NCBI GenBank assembly: GCA_934699095.1
Contig: CAKUVI010000001.1
Span: 1 to 64,000 of the forward strand
DNA: 64,000 nt
Source of the DNA: an uncultured Bacteroidales bacterium
GTDB lineage: Bacteria > Bacteroidota > Bacteroidia > Bacteroidales > WCHB1-69
Reading direction: 5' to 3'
Shown here: positions 50,018-58,147 of the stretch, piece after piece
Layout of the letters: every line of letters starts with the position of its first letter
Position numbering within the stretch: position 1 is the first letter of the stretch
Made by a program: the position numbers and the translations under genes
The notes under the pieces: generated by a model
Database searches by the model: none
What the model was told of the DNA's origin: nothing
What the model saw: only the letters and a program-made list of their open reading frames with translations

Positions 50018-50977
50018 CTATTTTTCGCGGTTTTGAAGTTTCACAACTAAATCGGTCAGAAATGACTTCTTCGACTCTTCAGTGTTTACTTTTTTCAGGT
50101 CTTCGAAACACAGTTTTGTGTATTTTTCTATGGAATTTTCGGTGGCTTGTTTTACATCAAGGGCGTCAAATATGGTTTTTACGGCTTCGAATTTTTCCTT
50201 TTCGTCACAATTTGATGTAGAGAAAAGTCTTTTCAACTCGTTTTTTTGCTCATCATTGCCAAGCTCCAATGCTTTCAGAAAGACGAAAGTCTTCTTGTTG
50301 TCTTTTATGTCTCCGCCCACGGCTTTGCCGAAAACTTCCGTGTCAGCGTAAACATCCAGAAGATCGTCAGCCAATTGGAATGCCATGCCGAGGTGTATGC
50401 CCAAGTCGTAAAGTGCCTGAATGCTGTTGCAGTCGGCGCCGGCAAAGATCGCCCCTGATTTGAGGCAGCCTGCAAACATCACGGCGGTCTTAAGACGAAT
50501 CATGTCAAGATAGTCTTCTATAAGAACCTCTTCGGCGGTTTCAAAGTCAAGGTCGTATTGCTGTCCTTCGCAGATTTCAAGAGCTGTTTGTGTGAACACT
50601 TTTGAAATTTCGATGATGGTCTCGGGACGGCACTGAAGATTGTAGAGCTGCTGCATGGCCATTACTGCCAATGCATCCCCGGAAAGAATGGCAATATTGG
50701 TGTTCCATTTTTTGTAAATTGTGAGTTTGCCGCGCCTTACATTTGCCTTGTCCATGATGTCATCATGTATCAATGTGAAATTGTGCAACATTTCGAAAGC
50801 AGCTGCAATGTGTTTTGTCCCTTCAGGGTCGCCGTTGAACATTTCAGAAGCAATGCCGACTAATTTCGGACGCAATCGTTTGCCACCCTGCGTAAGAATG
50901 TAAGATATTGGCTCATAAAGGTTAACGGGCTTTTTATCTTTGAAAAGATCTAAAAATAGTTGGTCAATATTATCCAT
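50018..50977 (-). CDS. Polyprenyl (trans-isoprenyl) diphosphate synthase
   Basis: Condenses isopentenyl diphosphate onto allylic diphosphates to make long-chain prenyl diphosphates for quinones. The 319-residue protein has the two Asp-rich motifs: first DDIMD with downstream RRG (near residues 73-85), second DDLLDVYAD near 203-211. [14 protein letters not shown] near 31-44 is the IPP-binding region. The residues before the first Asp motif ([12 protein letters not shown]) include small and large groups, so chain length is not read from them. This is a trans-type enzyme, so it is not undecaprenyl diphosphate synthase. It is the first gene of the PBP2-RodA unit and has a divergent promoter against guaA. 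Confidence 0.92.
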   Translation of the reverse strand: MDNIDQLFLDLFKDKKPVNLYEPISYILTQGGKRLRPKLVGIASEMFNGDPEGTKHIAAAFEMLHNFTLIHDDIMDKANVRRGKLTIYKKWNTNIAILSGDALAVMAMQQLYNLQCRPETIIEISKVFTQTALEICEGQQYDLDFETAEEVLIEDYLDMIRLKTAVMFAGCLKSGAIFAGADCNSIQALYDLGIHLGMAFQLADDLLDVYADTEVFGKAVGGDIKDNKKTFVFLKALELGNDEQKNELKRLFSTSNCDEKEKFEAVKTIFDALDVKQATENSIEKYTKLCFEDLKKVNTEESKKSFLTDLVVKLQNREK

Positions 50978-51001
50978 ACTTTATATAAAAAATCAGAATT
51001 G

Positions 51002-51009
51002 CAAAATTA
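51002..51009 (-). promoter_or_regulatory. -7 promoter element for the polyprenyl synthase-PBP2-RodA unit
   Basis: TAATTTTG on the minus strand fits TAnnTTTG, 25 bases before the ATG at 50977. The same octamer occurs again next to it at 51010-51017. Confidence 0.6.
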
Positions 51010-51054
51010 CAAAATTAGAGTATGAAAATGTATTATTTTTTCACTCTTTTTTTT

Positions 51055-51062
51055 TATTTTTG
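51055..51062 (+). promoter_or_regulatory. -7 promoter element for guaA
   Basis: TATTTTTG fits TAnnTTTG, 19 bases before the guaA ATG at 51081. The short leader leaves no room for a guanine riboswitch. Confidence 0.68.
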
Positions 51063-51080
51063 CACCTCAATTTTGATACG

Positions 51081-52601
51081 ATGGAGAAAATAATTATTTT
51101 AGACTTTGGGTCACAATATACGCAGTTGATAGCCCGTCGCATTCGTGAGTTGAACACATATTGCGAAATCCTTCCTTACAACAAATTTCCATACGGAGAT
51201 CCTGACATTAAAGGTGTTGTTCTTTCTGGCAGTCCGTTCTCAGTGAACGACAAGGATGCTTTTAAGCCAAGTCTTGATGGGATAAGGGGTCAGTATCCGA
51301 TGCTGGGAATATGTTACGGGGCGCAATATCTTGCCACTCTCGGAGGCGGTAAGGTCGGTGCTTGCGAAACCCGTGAGTACGGCCGTGCCAATTTGGCCTT
51401 CGTTGAAGCTGATGATCTTCTGATGACGGGTGTTCCTCAAGACAGCCAAGTCTGGATGTCTCATGGTGATACTATTATGCAACTACCTGATAATTATCAT
51501 ATTATAGCAAGTAGTAAGGAGGTTAAGGTGGCCGCTTACCACATACTTGAGGAACCGACTTGGGCTGTTCAATTCCATCCTGAGGTATATCATTCAACTG
51601 ATGGCAAAACTTTATTGAACAATTTTGTGGGTAAAATCTGCGGTTGCAAACAGGATTGGACTCCGGAATCTTTCATTGAGACTGCAATTCAGGAACTGAG
51701 AGACGAGATTGGGGGCGATAACGTGGTGCTCGGTCTTTCGGGCGGTGTTGACTCCACTGTCGCCGCTGTCTTGCTTAACAAAGCTATTGGCAAGCAGCTC
51801 CACTGTATTTTTGTGGACAACGGCCTTCTCCGCAAAAACGAATTTTCATCAGTTCTTGAACAATACAGGATTTTAGGACTCAACATAAAGGGTGTTGACG
51901 CTTCCCAAAGGTTCTATAAGGCTCTCGAAGGCGTGGAGGATCCTGAAAAGAAACGTAAAATAATCGGAGCTGGATTTATTGAAGTTTTTGAAGAAGAGGC
52001 TCGCAAACTCGACAATATCAAATGGCTGGCACAAGGTACCATCTATCCTGACAGAATAGAGTCGCTCTCGATCACCGGCATGGTTATCAAGTCACATCAT
52101 AATGTGGGCGGACTTCCGGAAAAGATGAACATGAAGATAGTGGAGCCGTTGAAGCTGTTGTTCAAGGATGAGGTCCGTCGTATTGGCAAGGCCTTGGGCA
52201 TCCCCGACAATCTGATCAAGCGCCATCCGTTCCCGGGCCCCGGCTTGGGCGTTCGTATTCTTGGCGACATCACCCCGGAAAAGGTGAGAATCCTCCAAGA
52301 AGCAGATTCTATTTTTATTAATGGCTTGATTGATAACGATTTGTATGATAAGGTTTGGCAAGCTGGCGTGATCTTGCTGCCAATACGTTCTGTGGGTGTG
52401 ATGGGTGACGAGCGAACTTACGAGAATGCGGTGGCTTTGCGTGCCGTGCTCTCAACAGATGGCATGACGGCAGATTGGGCACAATTACCATACGAGTTTT
52501 TAGCAAAGATTTCTAATGATATCATCAATAAGGTGCGTGGTGTGAACAGAGTTGTTTATGACATAAGCTCAAAACCACCGGCAACTATCGAGTGGGAATA
52601 A
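51081..52601 (+). CDS. guaA: GMP synthase (glutamine-hydrolysing)
   Basis: Converts XMP to GMP with ATP and glutamine. The 506-residue protein has the class I amidotransferase domain (about 1-190) with [19 protein letters not shown] near residues 4-22, the nucleophile in GICYGAQY near 76-83, and the His-x-Glu pair in QFHPEVYHS near 163-171. The ATP-pyrophosphatase domain has the P-loop [13 protein letters not shown] near 216-228, and the dimerisation/XMP domain ends in KPPATIEWE. The frame stays open upstream to 50940, but the family start is [10 protein letters not shown] at 51081 and the longer form would overlap the divergent gene. A terminator follows at the stop codon. Confidence 0.97.
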   Translation: MEKIIILDFGSQYTQLIARRIRELNTYCEILPYNKFPYGDPDIKGVVLSGSPFSVNDKDAFKPSLDGIRGQYPMLGICYGAQYLATLGGGKVGACETREYGRANLAFVEADDLLMTGVPQDSQVWMSHGDTIMQLPDNYHIIASSKEVKVAAYHILEEPTWAVQFHPEVYHSTDGKTLLNNFVGKICGCKQDWTPESFIETAIQELRDEIGGDNVVLGLSGGVDSTVAAVLLNKAIGKQLHCIFVDNGLLRKNEFSSVLEQYRILGLNIKGVDASQRFYKALEGVEDPEKKRKIIGAGFIEVFEEEARKLDNIKWLAQGTIYPDRIESLSITGMVIKSHHNVGGLPEKMNMKIVEPLKLLFKDEVRRIGKALGIPDNLIKRHPFPGPGLGVRILGDITPEKVRILQEADSIFINGLIDNDLYDKVWQAGVILLPIRSVGVMGDERTYENAVALRAVLSTDGMTADWAQLPYEFLAKISNDIINKVRGVNRVVYDISSKPPATIEWE

Positions 52602-52627
52602 AAAAAGCGGCTTTATGCCGCTTTTTT
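52601..52627. terminator. Bidirectional terminator between guaA and queD
   Basis: An 11-bp perfect stem (aaaaaagcggc / gccgctttttt) with loop tttat; A and T runs on both sides let it serve both converging transcripts. It starts at the last base of the guaA stop codon. Confidence 0.93.
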
Positions 52628-52628
52628 A

Positions 52629-53069
52629 TTACTCATTATACCATTCAGCGTATGATGAATCAGTTTCTCGTAGCCTTACTGTGCACAACTTGACATTGTC
52701 AGGCAAACCATCTTCTATTTTTGCGGCAATGAAGTTCAATAAATTCTCGGTTGTGGGCTGGAAGTCAACAACAACAACCTTCTCGTAGTTGCTTTTCAAA
52801 ACCCGCCTTAGTTGCTCGTCTGTCTTCTCGTTCAACACTAACGCATGGTCTAAAAGCGAAATCACTCTTTCATTCACAAGACGTTTAAGGTCGCCGAAGT
52901 CCATGACCATTCCGTTTTTTGGTGATTTTTCATCATTTATGGGCTGTCCTGAAAGAGTTATGTCCATTTTATATGAATGACCATGGATGTTTTTGCACAG
53001 GCCATCGTAGTTCAAAAGGGCGTGAGCCATTTCAAAATTGAACTGCTTTGTGATTTTTATGATGCTCAT
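52629..53069 (-). CDS. queD: 6-carboxy-5,6,7,8-tetrahydropterin synthase (QueD/PTPS family)
   Basis: Converts 7,8-dihydroneopterin triphosphate to 6-carboxytetrahydropterin in the queuosine/7-deazaguanine pathway. The 146-residue protein has the zinc-binding histidines in FEMAHAL near residues 12-18 and HGHSY near 29-33, and a catalytic Cys in GLCKNIHGHS near 24-33. VMDFGDLKRLV near 55-65, LDHALVLNE near 73-81, and the final glutamate pattern TVRLRETDSSYAEW near 130-143 complete the family set. It is the last gene of a long minus-strand run and overlaps the endonuclease I gene start region by 4 bases. Confidence 0.92.
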   Translation of the reverse strand: MSIIKITKQFNFEMAHALLNYDGLCKNIHGHSYKMDITLSGQPINDEKSPKNGMVMDFGDLKRLVNERVISLLDHALVLNEKTDEQLRRVLKSNYEKVVVVDFQPTTENLLNFIAAKIEDGLPDNVKLCTVRLRETDSSYAEWYNE

Positions 53070-54184
53070 TGTTTTATAATTTTCAATGTTTTGTTGTTGT
53101 TTTCAGCGCAAATCTTCAGAATATACACTCCAGCGGGAAGTGTGGATAAGTCAATTTCGCTATGATTAAAGTCGTTAACTGTTTTTTTGAAAACGGTCAC
53201 ACCGACAGCATTTGTCATTTCAATACTGATTGTGCCGCCGTTAATGTTATCAATCTGTCTGATGTTGATTTTGCCTTGCGTGGGATTAGGGAAAACCTGC
53301 CATTCGTCATTGAATTCTGATATGCCTGTTGTGAATGGCACGTTCGTGTTGTTGCCAAAGATCATTTCAGCCAATTCAGGGAAGTCGATGAATGGGTTCC
53401 TGTTGTGTTGGATTTGATAAACGGCATTGTTTCTGTCTATTTCTTTCTGGCTCACGGGGTCAAGGGAGTTCCATTCCAGGAGCATGTTTTTTGCCCAGGG
53501 TTTCAATTCTCCGTAGTTGAACATGGATTGGGTTTCGACTCCGAGGTTTTTGTCTTTGTAGCACACGGCCATGTAGAAATAAGTACGGGCAAGGTCGCCT
53601 TTGTAGCTGTCAATCGGCTCAAATACCTGGCCTGTATATCCTGAGTAGCTACAAAGACCTATCTTCGAACCGTTGGTGCTGGTCCAGGTTGCGTTCGAGA
53701 CTTCACCGAAGGGCAGATTGGAGCGTTTGCTGTTGACGTAGCCGTCGGTGGGGTAGAGGTGAAAGAGGTCGGTGTACATCGGCGGGGTACTTCCTCCGAA
53801 CCAGCTTTTCGGAACTGTGTGCTCGCGGTTGTAGCAGTCGCCTTCGCCTGAATATGTGCCGCACTGGTCGGTGCCGAAACTGAAATAATAGTGAGTGATG
53901 CCCGTAGGATTGTCGGAGTAGATGTCCCAGACTTTACCATTGTCGGTGCGTGCGTCTGTTGTATAGAACGACTGCCAAAGGTTGTTGTAACTGACCGATG
54001 TGTGATTCTTGATGATATTGTGCAACGCGTTTTTCAATGCATCACCACTGAGATTTTCTGCTTGTGAGTAATATCCTGGCGGAACCTGAGCATACGATAA
54101 CAGACCGCAAAGTACAAGCAAAAGTGATGCTATATATTTGAGTTTCAATTTGTTATTGTATAAAAAAACACTGTTTGCAGACAT
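53066..54184 (-). CDS. Secreted endonuclease I family nuclease with T9SS sorting domain
   Basis: A 372-residue secreted nuclease. Residues of about 14-32 form a signal peptide core ending SYAQ, after a positively charged start. The Endonuclease I (His-Me finger) domain, about 45-275, has NREHTVPKSWFGG near residues 118-130 and DLFHLYPTDGYVNSKRSNLPFGEV near 137-160 (given as two halves of one conserved block; the catalytic His is in REHTVP). The end (about 297-372, starting VFPNPTQGKI) is a T9SS type A sorting domain with GVYILKI and a basic tail. It should be exported through the T9SS and probably degrades extracellular DNA or RNA for nutrients. The gene sits between holA and queD, an unrelated housekeeping context. 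Confidence 0.92.
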   Translation of the reverse strand: MSANSVFLYNNKLKLKYIASLLLVLCGLLSYAQVPPGYYSQAENLSGDALKNALHNIIKNHTSVSYNNLWQSFYTTDARTDNGKVWDIYSDNPTGITHYYFSFGTDQCGTYSGEGDCYNREHTVPKSWFGGSTPPMYTDLFHLYPTDGYVNSKRSNLPFGEVSNATWTSTNGSKIGLCSYSGYTGQVFEPIDSYKGDLARTYFYMAVCYKDKNLGVETQSMFNYGELKPWAKNMLLEWNSLDPVSQKEIDRNNAVYQIQHNRNPFIDFPELAEMIFGNNTNVPFTTGISEFNDEWQVFPNPTQGKINIRQIDNINGGTISIEMTNAVGVTVFKKTVNDFNHSEIDLSTLPAGVYILKICAENNNKTLKIIKQ

Positions 54185-54195
54185 GAAGACAATTT

Positions 54196-55236
54196 TTAGT
54201 GCGTTATTTTATAAATCATCTCCTTGAGGAGTTCGGCATCATCTATATCGTTGTCAACACCCTTGGCTTTAAGATCGTAATCTTTCAGAATAGAGATGAT
54301 TTTAATCAGTTGAGGTACGGAGTGCGCGTTTGCAACGGCTATTTTCTTTGACAGAAAGTAGTCGCTGCCGCCGAATACTTTGCGCATGTTGTCATTGCTT
54401 TTGTCGGGTGAGAGGTGGTAGAGCAGCATTTTGTTGTAGAAAGAGTACAACATGGTGATGGTTTTGATGTTAGGGTTCTCTTTGGGATGTTCCGTGAAGT
54501 TGAGCATTATCTTGTAAACTTTTTGGAGGTCCTTGTTTCCCAGAGCCTCTTGGAGTTCGAAGATGTTATATTCTTTGCTTATTCCGATGTATTTTTCGAC
54601 AATATCGGGGGTTATTTCGCTGTTTTCAGGCAGAAAAACCTTCAATTTCTGAAATTCAGTATAGATTCTTGACAGGTCGTTGCCTATATGTTCGCTCAGA
54701 ACCGTTGCTGTGTAAGGTTCCATTTTGAATTTGAATGACTGAAGAGCGAGGTTCTGTATCCAAGCTGGCAGGTTGTTGTCTTTGATGCTTAGTGATTCGA
54801 AGATGACGCACTGGGGTGAGACTTTTCCCTTTTTCAGTTTCATTTTGCCGTATTTATGGCAGATCACGAACACGGTTTGAGGTACAGGGTTTTCCAGCAG
54901 AGGGTCTAAATCCTCTATATGTTTGAGTTCTTTGGCTTCTTTGAGGATCACCACTCGGCGGGGGCTGCCGAACGGGAATTGGCGCACGTTGGCCACCACG
55001 GTGTCAACTTCGGTGTCCTTGCCATAGAGGACCACCTGGTTGAAATCGCGCTCTTCCGGTTCAAGGACACCCTCTTCGAACATCTTGGCGAGACGGTCGA
55101 TGAAGAAAGGTTCCTCGCCTGTGAGAATGTAAACAGGCGCGAAATTCCTGTTGTGAATCTGTGCGACAACCTCTTCAAACTTGACAGAATTGTCGATTTT
55201 GCCGCCCACGGAGTCTGATTTCCTGCTTTTGGCCAT
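54196..55236 (-). CDS. holA: DNA polymerase III subunit delta
   Basis: Opens the sliding clamp as part of the clamp loader. The 346-residue protein has the family start PVYILTGEEPFFIDRLAKM near residues 33-51, then the AAA+-like domain of about 1-210 with FGSPRRVVILKEAKELKH near 86-103. The helical C-terminal domain of about 210-346 includes FELQEALGNKDLQKVYKIMLNF near 220-241 and ends in DAELLKEMIYKI. The P-loop is absent, as is normal for delta. The ATG at 55236 was chosen over a TTG at 55245. It follows the 88-residue gene by 19 bases and precedes the nuclease gene by 11. Confidence 0.9.
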   Translation of the reverse strand: MAKSRKSDSVGGKIDNSVKFEEVVAQIHNRNFAPVYILTGEEPFFIDRLAKMFEEGVLEPEERDFNQVVLYGKDTEVDTVVANVRQFPFGSPRRVVILKEAKELKHIEDLDPLLENPVPQTVFVICHKYGKMKLKKGKVSPQCVIFESLSIKDNNLPAWIQNLALQSFKFKMEPYTATVLSEHIGNDLSRIYTEFQKLKVFLPENSEITPDIVEKYIGISKEYNIFELQEALGNKDLQKVYKIMLNFTEHPKENPNIKTITMLYSFYNKMLLYHLSPDKSNDNMRKVFGGSDYFLSKKIAVANAHSVPQLIKIISILKDYDLKAKGVDNDIDDAELLKEMIYKITH

Positions 55237-55255
55237 AGGTCTCAATAATCAAATG

Positions 55256-55522
55256 TTAGAAATAGTGTTCGGCCACCATGAAGGCGGTCTTCTCATCGGG
55301 CTCGTACAGACCTTTCTCGTTGGTGAGGATGAAGTCTGCAATGCTGTGCTGTCTGTAAACGGGCGGTATTTTTGACGGGCTTTCAATCATGATGTCGAAG
55401 TTGGTGGGGTTGATGCCGACCACAACATCTGTTGCATATCTGGTGAAATGGTGCAGGAAGTCGTCAACTGCCGACACGAGTGCGTTGCCCAACTGGGCTG
55501 AATTTTCAATCTTGTATTCCAT
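55256..55522 (-). CDS. Small conserved-looking protein of unknown function
   Basis: An 88-residue soluble protein with no signal peptide or membrane segment. It has a hydrophobic core pattern (LGNALVSAVDDFLHHF near residues 11-26, then VVVGINPTNFDIMIE near 33-47) and an end rich in Glu, Tyr and Phe. Spacing supports a real gene: 5 bases after pepT and 19 bases before holA, all on the minus strand, with no longer competing frame that looks coding. I do not recognise the family. Confidence 0.65.
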   Translation of the reverse strand: MEYKIENSAQLGNALVSAVDDFLHHFTRYATDVVVGINPTNFDIMIESPSKIPPVYRQHSIADFILTNEKGLYEPDEKTAFMVAEHYF

Positions 55523-55527
55523 ATTGA

Positions 55528-56742
55528 TTAACGTTCTTTTGAAATGTTGATGATAACTTCTGTTGCCTTGACCATGGATTCAAGGGGCACATATTCGTAT
55601 TTGCCGTGGAAATTGTGTCCGCCGGCGAAGATGTTTGGGCATGGGAGGTTGCGGAACGAGAGGTTTGCTCCGTCCGTGCCACCGCGTATCGGTGCGATGA
55701 TGGGTTTTACTCCTGCCTCCTTCATCGCTTCCACGGCTCTCTCTACAATGTAGTACACAGGTTCCACCATCTCACGCATGTTGTAGTATTGGTCCTTGAC
55801 CTCACAAGAAATGCAGTTGTTGTATTTGGAATTCAGGAACTCCACGATTTTTTTCATGAGTTCTTTTCTCTTTTCAAATTCAGTTCTGTCGTGGTCGCGG
55901 ATGATGTATTGCATCTTCGTTTCTTCAACAGTTCCGTCGATTCGTGTGAGCAGGAAGAACCCTTCGTAGTCTTGGGTGTGTTCCGGGCGTTGCGCAGCCG
56001 GAAGCAGGCTGTTGAGTTCCATTGCAATCAGTTGTGAGTTCACCATCTTGTTCTTGGCGTATCCCGGGTGGATGTTCTTGCCTTGTATGCGTATCTCGGC
56101 TGATGCGGCATTGAAGTTCTCGAACTCCAACTCCCCGATTCCGCCTCCGTCGATTGTGTAAGCGAAGTCACAGCCGAATTTCGCGGTGTCGAAATACTTC
56201 ACTCCGTTGCCGATTTCCTCGTCGTGTGAGAAAGCCACCTTGATGTCGCCATGCTTGATTTCTGGGTGTTGTATCAGATACTCCATGGCGCACACGATTT
56301 CTGCAACACCGGCCTTGTCGTCGGCACCTAAGAGTGTCTTGCCGTCGGTGGTGAGCAATGTCTGCCCTTTGTAGTCTGAAAGCTCAGGAAACTCTTCAGG
56401 ACTGAGCACTGTGCCCGTCTCTTCGTTCAACACGATGGTGCCTCCATCATAGTTGTTTATGATCACCGGCTTTTTGATTCCAGGCATGTCGGGAGCGGTG
56501 TCCAAATGCGACATGAATCCGATGACGGGAAGCTTTTTTCCGGAATTGGACGGCAGAAGTGCTGTCACATAGCCGTGCTCGTCCTTCTTCACATCCTGCA
56601 TCCCGATGCTCTTCAGCTCTTCAACCATTACGTCGGCGAAGTCTAAAAGCGCCTGGGTGCTCGGATAGGTCTCGGATTCAGGATCTGCCGTGGTTGCGTA
56701 TGAAATGTATTTTGCGAATCTTTCCAAGAGAATGTCTTTCAT
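55528..56742 (-). CDS. pepT: Peptidase T (tripeptidase)
   Basis: Zinc aminopeptidase of the M20 family that removes the N-terminal residue of tripeptides, in the cytosol. The 404-residue length is standard. Metal ligands are visible: His in GFMSHLDTAPDMPG near residues 75-88 (His-x-Asp), Asp in LLGADDKAGVAEIV near 137-150, the Glu pair in FSHDEEIGNG near 170-179, Asp in YTIDGGGIGELEFENF near 192-207, and His in FAGGHNFHGKYEY near 375-387. It is 1 base downstream of gtrA, so cotranscribed. Confidence 0.95.
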   Translation of the reverse strand: MKDILLERFAKYISYATTADPESETYPSTQALLDFADVMVEELKSIGMQDVKKDEHGYVTALLPSNSGKKLPVIGFMSHLDTAPDMPGIKKPVIINNYDGGTIVLNEETGTVLSPEEFPELSDYKGQTLLTTDGKTLLGADDKAGVAEIVCAMEYLIQHPEIKHGDIKVAFSHDEEIGNGVKYFDTAKFGCDFAYTIDGGGIGELEFENFNAASAEIRIQGKNIHPGYAKNKMVNSQLIAMELNSLLPAAQRPEHTQDYEGFFLLTRIDGTVEETKMQYIIRDHDRTEFEKRKELMKKIVEFLNSKYNNCISCEVKDQYYNMREMVEPVYYIVERAVEAMKEAGVKPIIAPIRGGTDGANLSFRNLPCPNIFAGGHNFHGKYEYVPLESMVKATEVIINISKER

Positions 56743-56743
56743 A

Positions 56744-57217
56744 TTAATCTATATTTTTGATGTTTTTGTCGATGTTATCTTCACTTTTGTTGTTGTGACT
56801 TAAGAATGACGGTTTCTTTTTGAACACAAAAACACTGTTCAAGATATAACCCAGAAAACCCACGGGTATCGCAGTGATTGCGCCGGCAGCATAGTTGTTG
56901 ACTTTTGCCAATTCCAACAGCCGTATGCACGAGATGTTCACGAGAAAACAGATCACATACACCAATATGAATTTGAAAATAAGTCTGTTGTTTTTTGTCT
57001 TGAAGACCAAAGCACTGTATGTCTTGAAGTTGAAAAGCACTCCGATCACATAGCCGAAGAAGGATGCGTAAACGTAAGGGTTTTCTAATTTGAGGAGATT
57101 GAAAAACCAAAGCAGAATGGCATAAATCACGTATCCAAAGGCGGTGTTCAGGATGGCTACGAGTACAAATCTTATGAACTGCGGGTCGAAGAATTTATGT
57201 AGTAGTTTCTTTATCAA
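56744..57217 (-). CDS. GtrA family membrane protein, probable TTG start
   Basis: A small integral membrane protein with four hydrophobic helices (about residues 15-37, 42-66, 83-104 and 110-133), matching the GtrA/DPMS family, which flips or supports transfer of polyprenyl-linked sugars. FIRFVLVAILNTAFGYVIYAIL near the start, and FGYVIGVLFNFKTYSALVF near residues 50-68, are typical. The open frame extends upstream to 57376 but has no ATG that avoids the divergent promoters. The TTG at 57217 (157 residues) lies 24 bases after a good -7 element and is my choice. Lys/Asn/Asp-rich C-terminus. It begins a run of six minus-strand genes ending with queD. Confidence 0.82.
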   Translation of the reverse strand: MIKKLLHKFFDPQFIRFVLVAILNTAFGYVIYAILLWFFNLLKLENPYVYASFFGYVIGVLFNFKTYSALVFKTKNNRLIFKFILVYVICFLVNISCIRLLELAKVNNYAAGAITAIPVGFLGYILNSVFVFKKKPSFLSHNNKSEDNIDKNIKNID

Positions 57218-57240
57218 TTTTATAGAGTTTTTAAGAACTG

Positions 57241-57248
57241 CAAAAATA
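57241..57248 (-). promoter_or_regulatory. -7 promoter element for the gtrA-pepT-holA-queD run
   Basis: TATTTTTG on the minus strand fits TAnnTTTG; it lies 24 bases before the TTG start of gtrA and back to back with the plus-strand promoter at 57284. Confidence 0.62.
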
Positions 57249-57283
57249 ATAAAATTAAGTACACTTTCTAATATAAAAAAACG

Positions 57284-57291
57284 TATATTTG
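57284..57291 (+). promoter_or_regulatory. -7 promoter element for the yceD-rpmF operon
   Basis: TATATTTG fits TAnnTTTG, 20 bases before the ATG at 57311. Confidence 0.68.
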
Positions 57292-57310
57292 CGCCCCTGA
57301 ATTTTATACA

Positions 57311-57862
57311 ATGAATGAGAAGCAAATAAGAGACCAATTTAAGATCCGGATTTCGGGTGTGGAACTCGGAACTCATTGTTTTTCAATTGATTGTGATAAA
57401 CAGTTCTTTGACCTGGCAGGTATTGAGACCATTCAAGACGGCAATGTGAATTTGCGGATTGAAATGGAAAAATCTGAGAAAATGGTGGATTTTCACTGTC
57501 ATTTTGATGGAGAAGTGGTTGCGGAGTGCGACCGCTGTCTCGCCCCGGTTACCTTGCCGATGAACTTTGATGAACGACTTTTCGTGAAACTCGTGTCCGA
57601 CAAGTCTGTGGTGGAGGAAAGTGCTGATGATGACATTTGGATCATGGACGAGAACACGTACGAAGTCGATATCTTCCATTTTGTGTACGAGTCGATTTCA
57701 TTGGCGATGCCGTTGCGAATCGTGCATGAGGATGACGCCGACGGAAACCCGACTTGCGACCCGGAAGTTATGCGCCGCTTGGAAGAGATGAACGGGGAAA
57801 AAGACAATAACGACACAACAGATCCCAGATGGGATGCTTTAAGAAATATAAAATTAGATTAA
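57311..57862 (+). CDS. yceD: DUF177 (YceD) family protein
   Basis: A 183-residue cytosolic protein of the YceD/DUF177 family, which is almost always encoded just before rpmF and is implicated in 23S rRNA accumulation or ribosome assembly. The family core is present: HFDGEVVAECDRCLAPVTLPM near residues 62-82 with its Cys-x-x-Cys, then DIWIMDENTYEVDIFHFVYESISLAMPL near 105-132 and CDPEVMRRLEEM near 143-154. The acidic middle and the DPRWDALRNIKLD end are normal. It precedes rpmF by 20 bases. Own promoter. Confidence 0.93.
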   Translation: MNEKQIRDQFKIRISGVELGTHCFSIDCDKQFFDLAGIETIQDGNVNLRIEMEKSEKMVDFHCHFDGEVVAECDRCLAPVTLPMNFDERLFVKLVSDKSVVEESADDDIWIMDENTYEVDIFHFVYESISLAMPLRIVHEDDADGNPTCDPEVMRRLEEMNGEKDNNDTTDPRWDALRNIKLD

Positions 57863-57882
57863 TAACGTAAAATTAGAAAGAT

Positions 57883-58071
57883 ATGCCACATCCTAAGAGA
57901 AGACATTCAGCTATCAGAAGAGATAAGAGAAGAGCCAACGATTTCATCACAGCTCCTCAATTGACAACATGCAGCCATTGCGGTGCCCCTATCCTTACAC
58001 ACCGCGTATGCCCTGAATGCGGTTACTACAGAGGAAAACAAGCCATCGAAATCGGTAACTCAGCAGAATAA
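57883..58071 (+). CDS. rpmF: 50S ribosomal protein L32
   Basis: A 62-residue component of the large ribosomal subunit. The start MPHPKRRHSAIRRDKRRAND is typical (Pro-x-x-Lys-Arg/Lys and the basic stretch). The zinc ribbon is complete, with CSHCG near residue 31 and CPECGYY near 44-50, so this is the Cys4 form that binds Zn. It follows yceD in the same transcript, and a terminator lies 33 bases downstream. In many bacteria plsX and fabH come next; they are not here. Confidence 0.97.
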   Translation: MPHPKRRHSAIRRDKRRANDFITAPQLTTCSHCGAPILTHRVCPECGYYRGKQAIEIGNSAE

Positions 58072-58104
58072 CATCAATCTTGTTTGATGTTCTGAATTTT
58101 GTAC

Positions 58105-58133
58105 GATGACATAAGCATTTATGTCATCTTTTT
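58105..58133 (+). terminator. Intrinsic terminator after rpmF
   Basis: A 10-bp perfect stem (gatgacataa / ttatgtcatc) with loop gcat is followed by TTTTT. It lies 15 bases before the rdgB start, so it ends the yceD-rpmF transcript or attenuates reading into rdgB. Confidence 0.85.
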
Positions 58134-58147
58134 GAGTTTATATTGCT

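Noticed and set aside
50940..51080. N-terminal extension of guaA
   Set aside because: GMP synthase family proteins start at [10 protein letters not shown]; the extra 47 codons overlap the divergent polyprenyl synthase gene and its promoter.
53066..54184. Phage or defence-island nuclease
   Set aside because: The signal peptide and T9SS sorting domain show a secreted nuclease, and the neighbours are housekeeping genes.
57218..57376. Longer GtrA start at 57376
   Set aside because: It runs across both divergent promoters and into the yceD coding region, and the added residues have no family similarity I can recognise.
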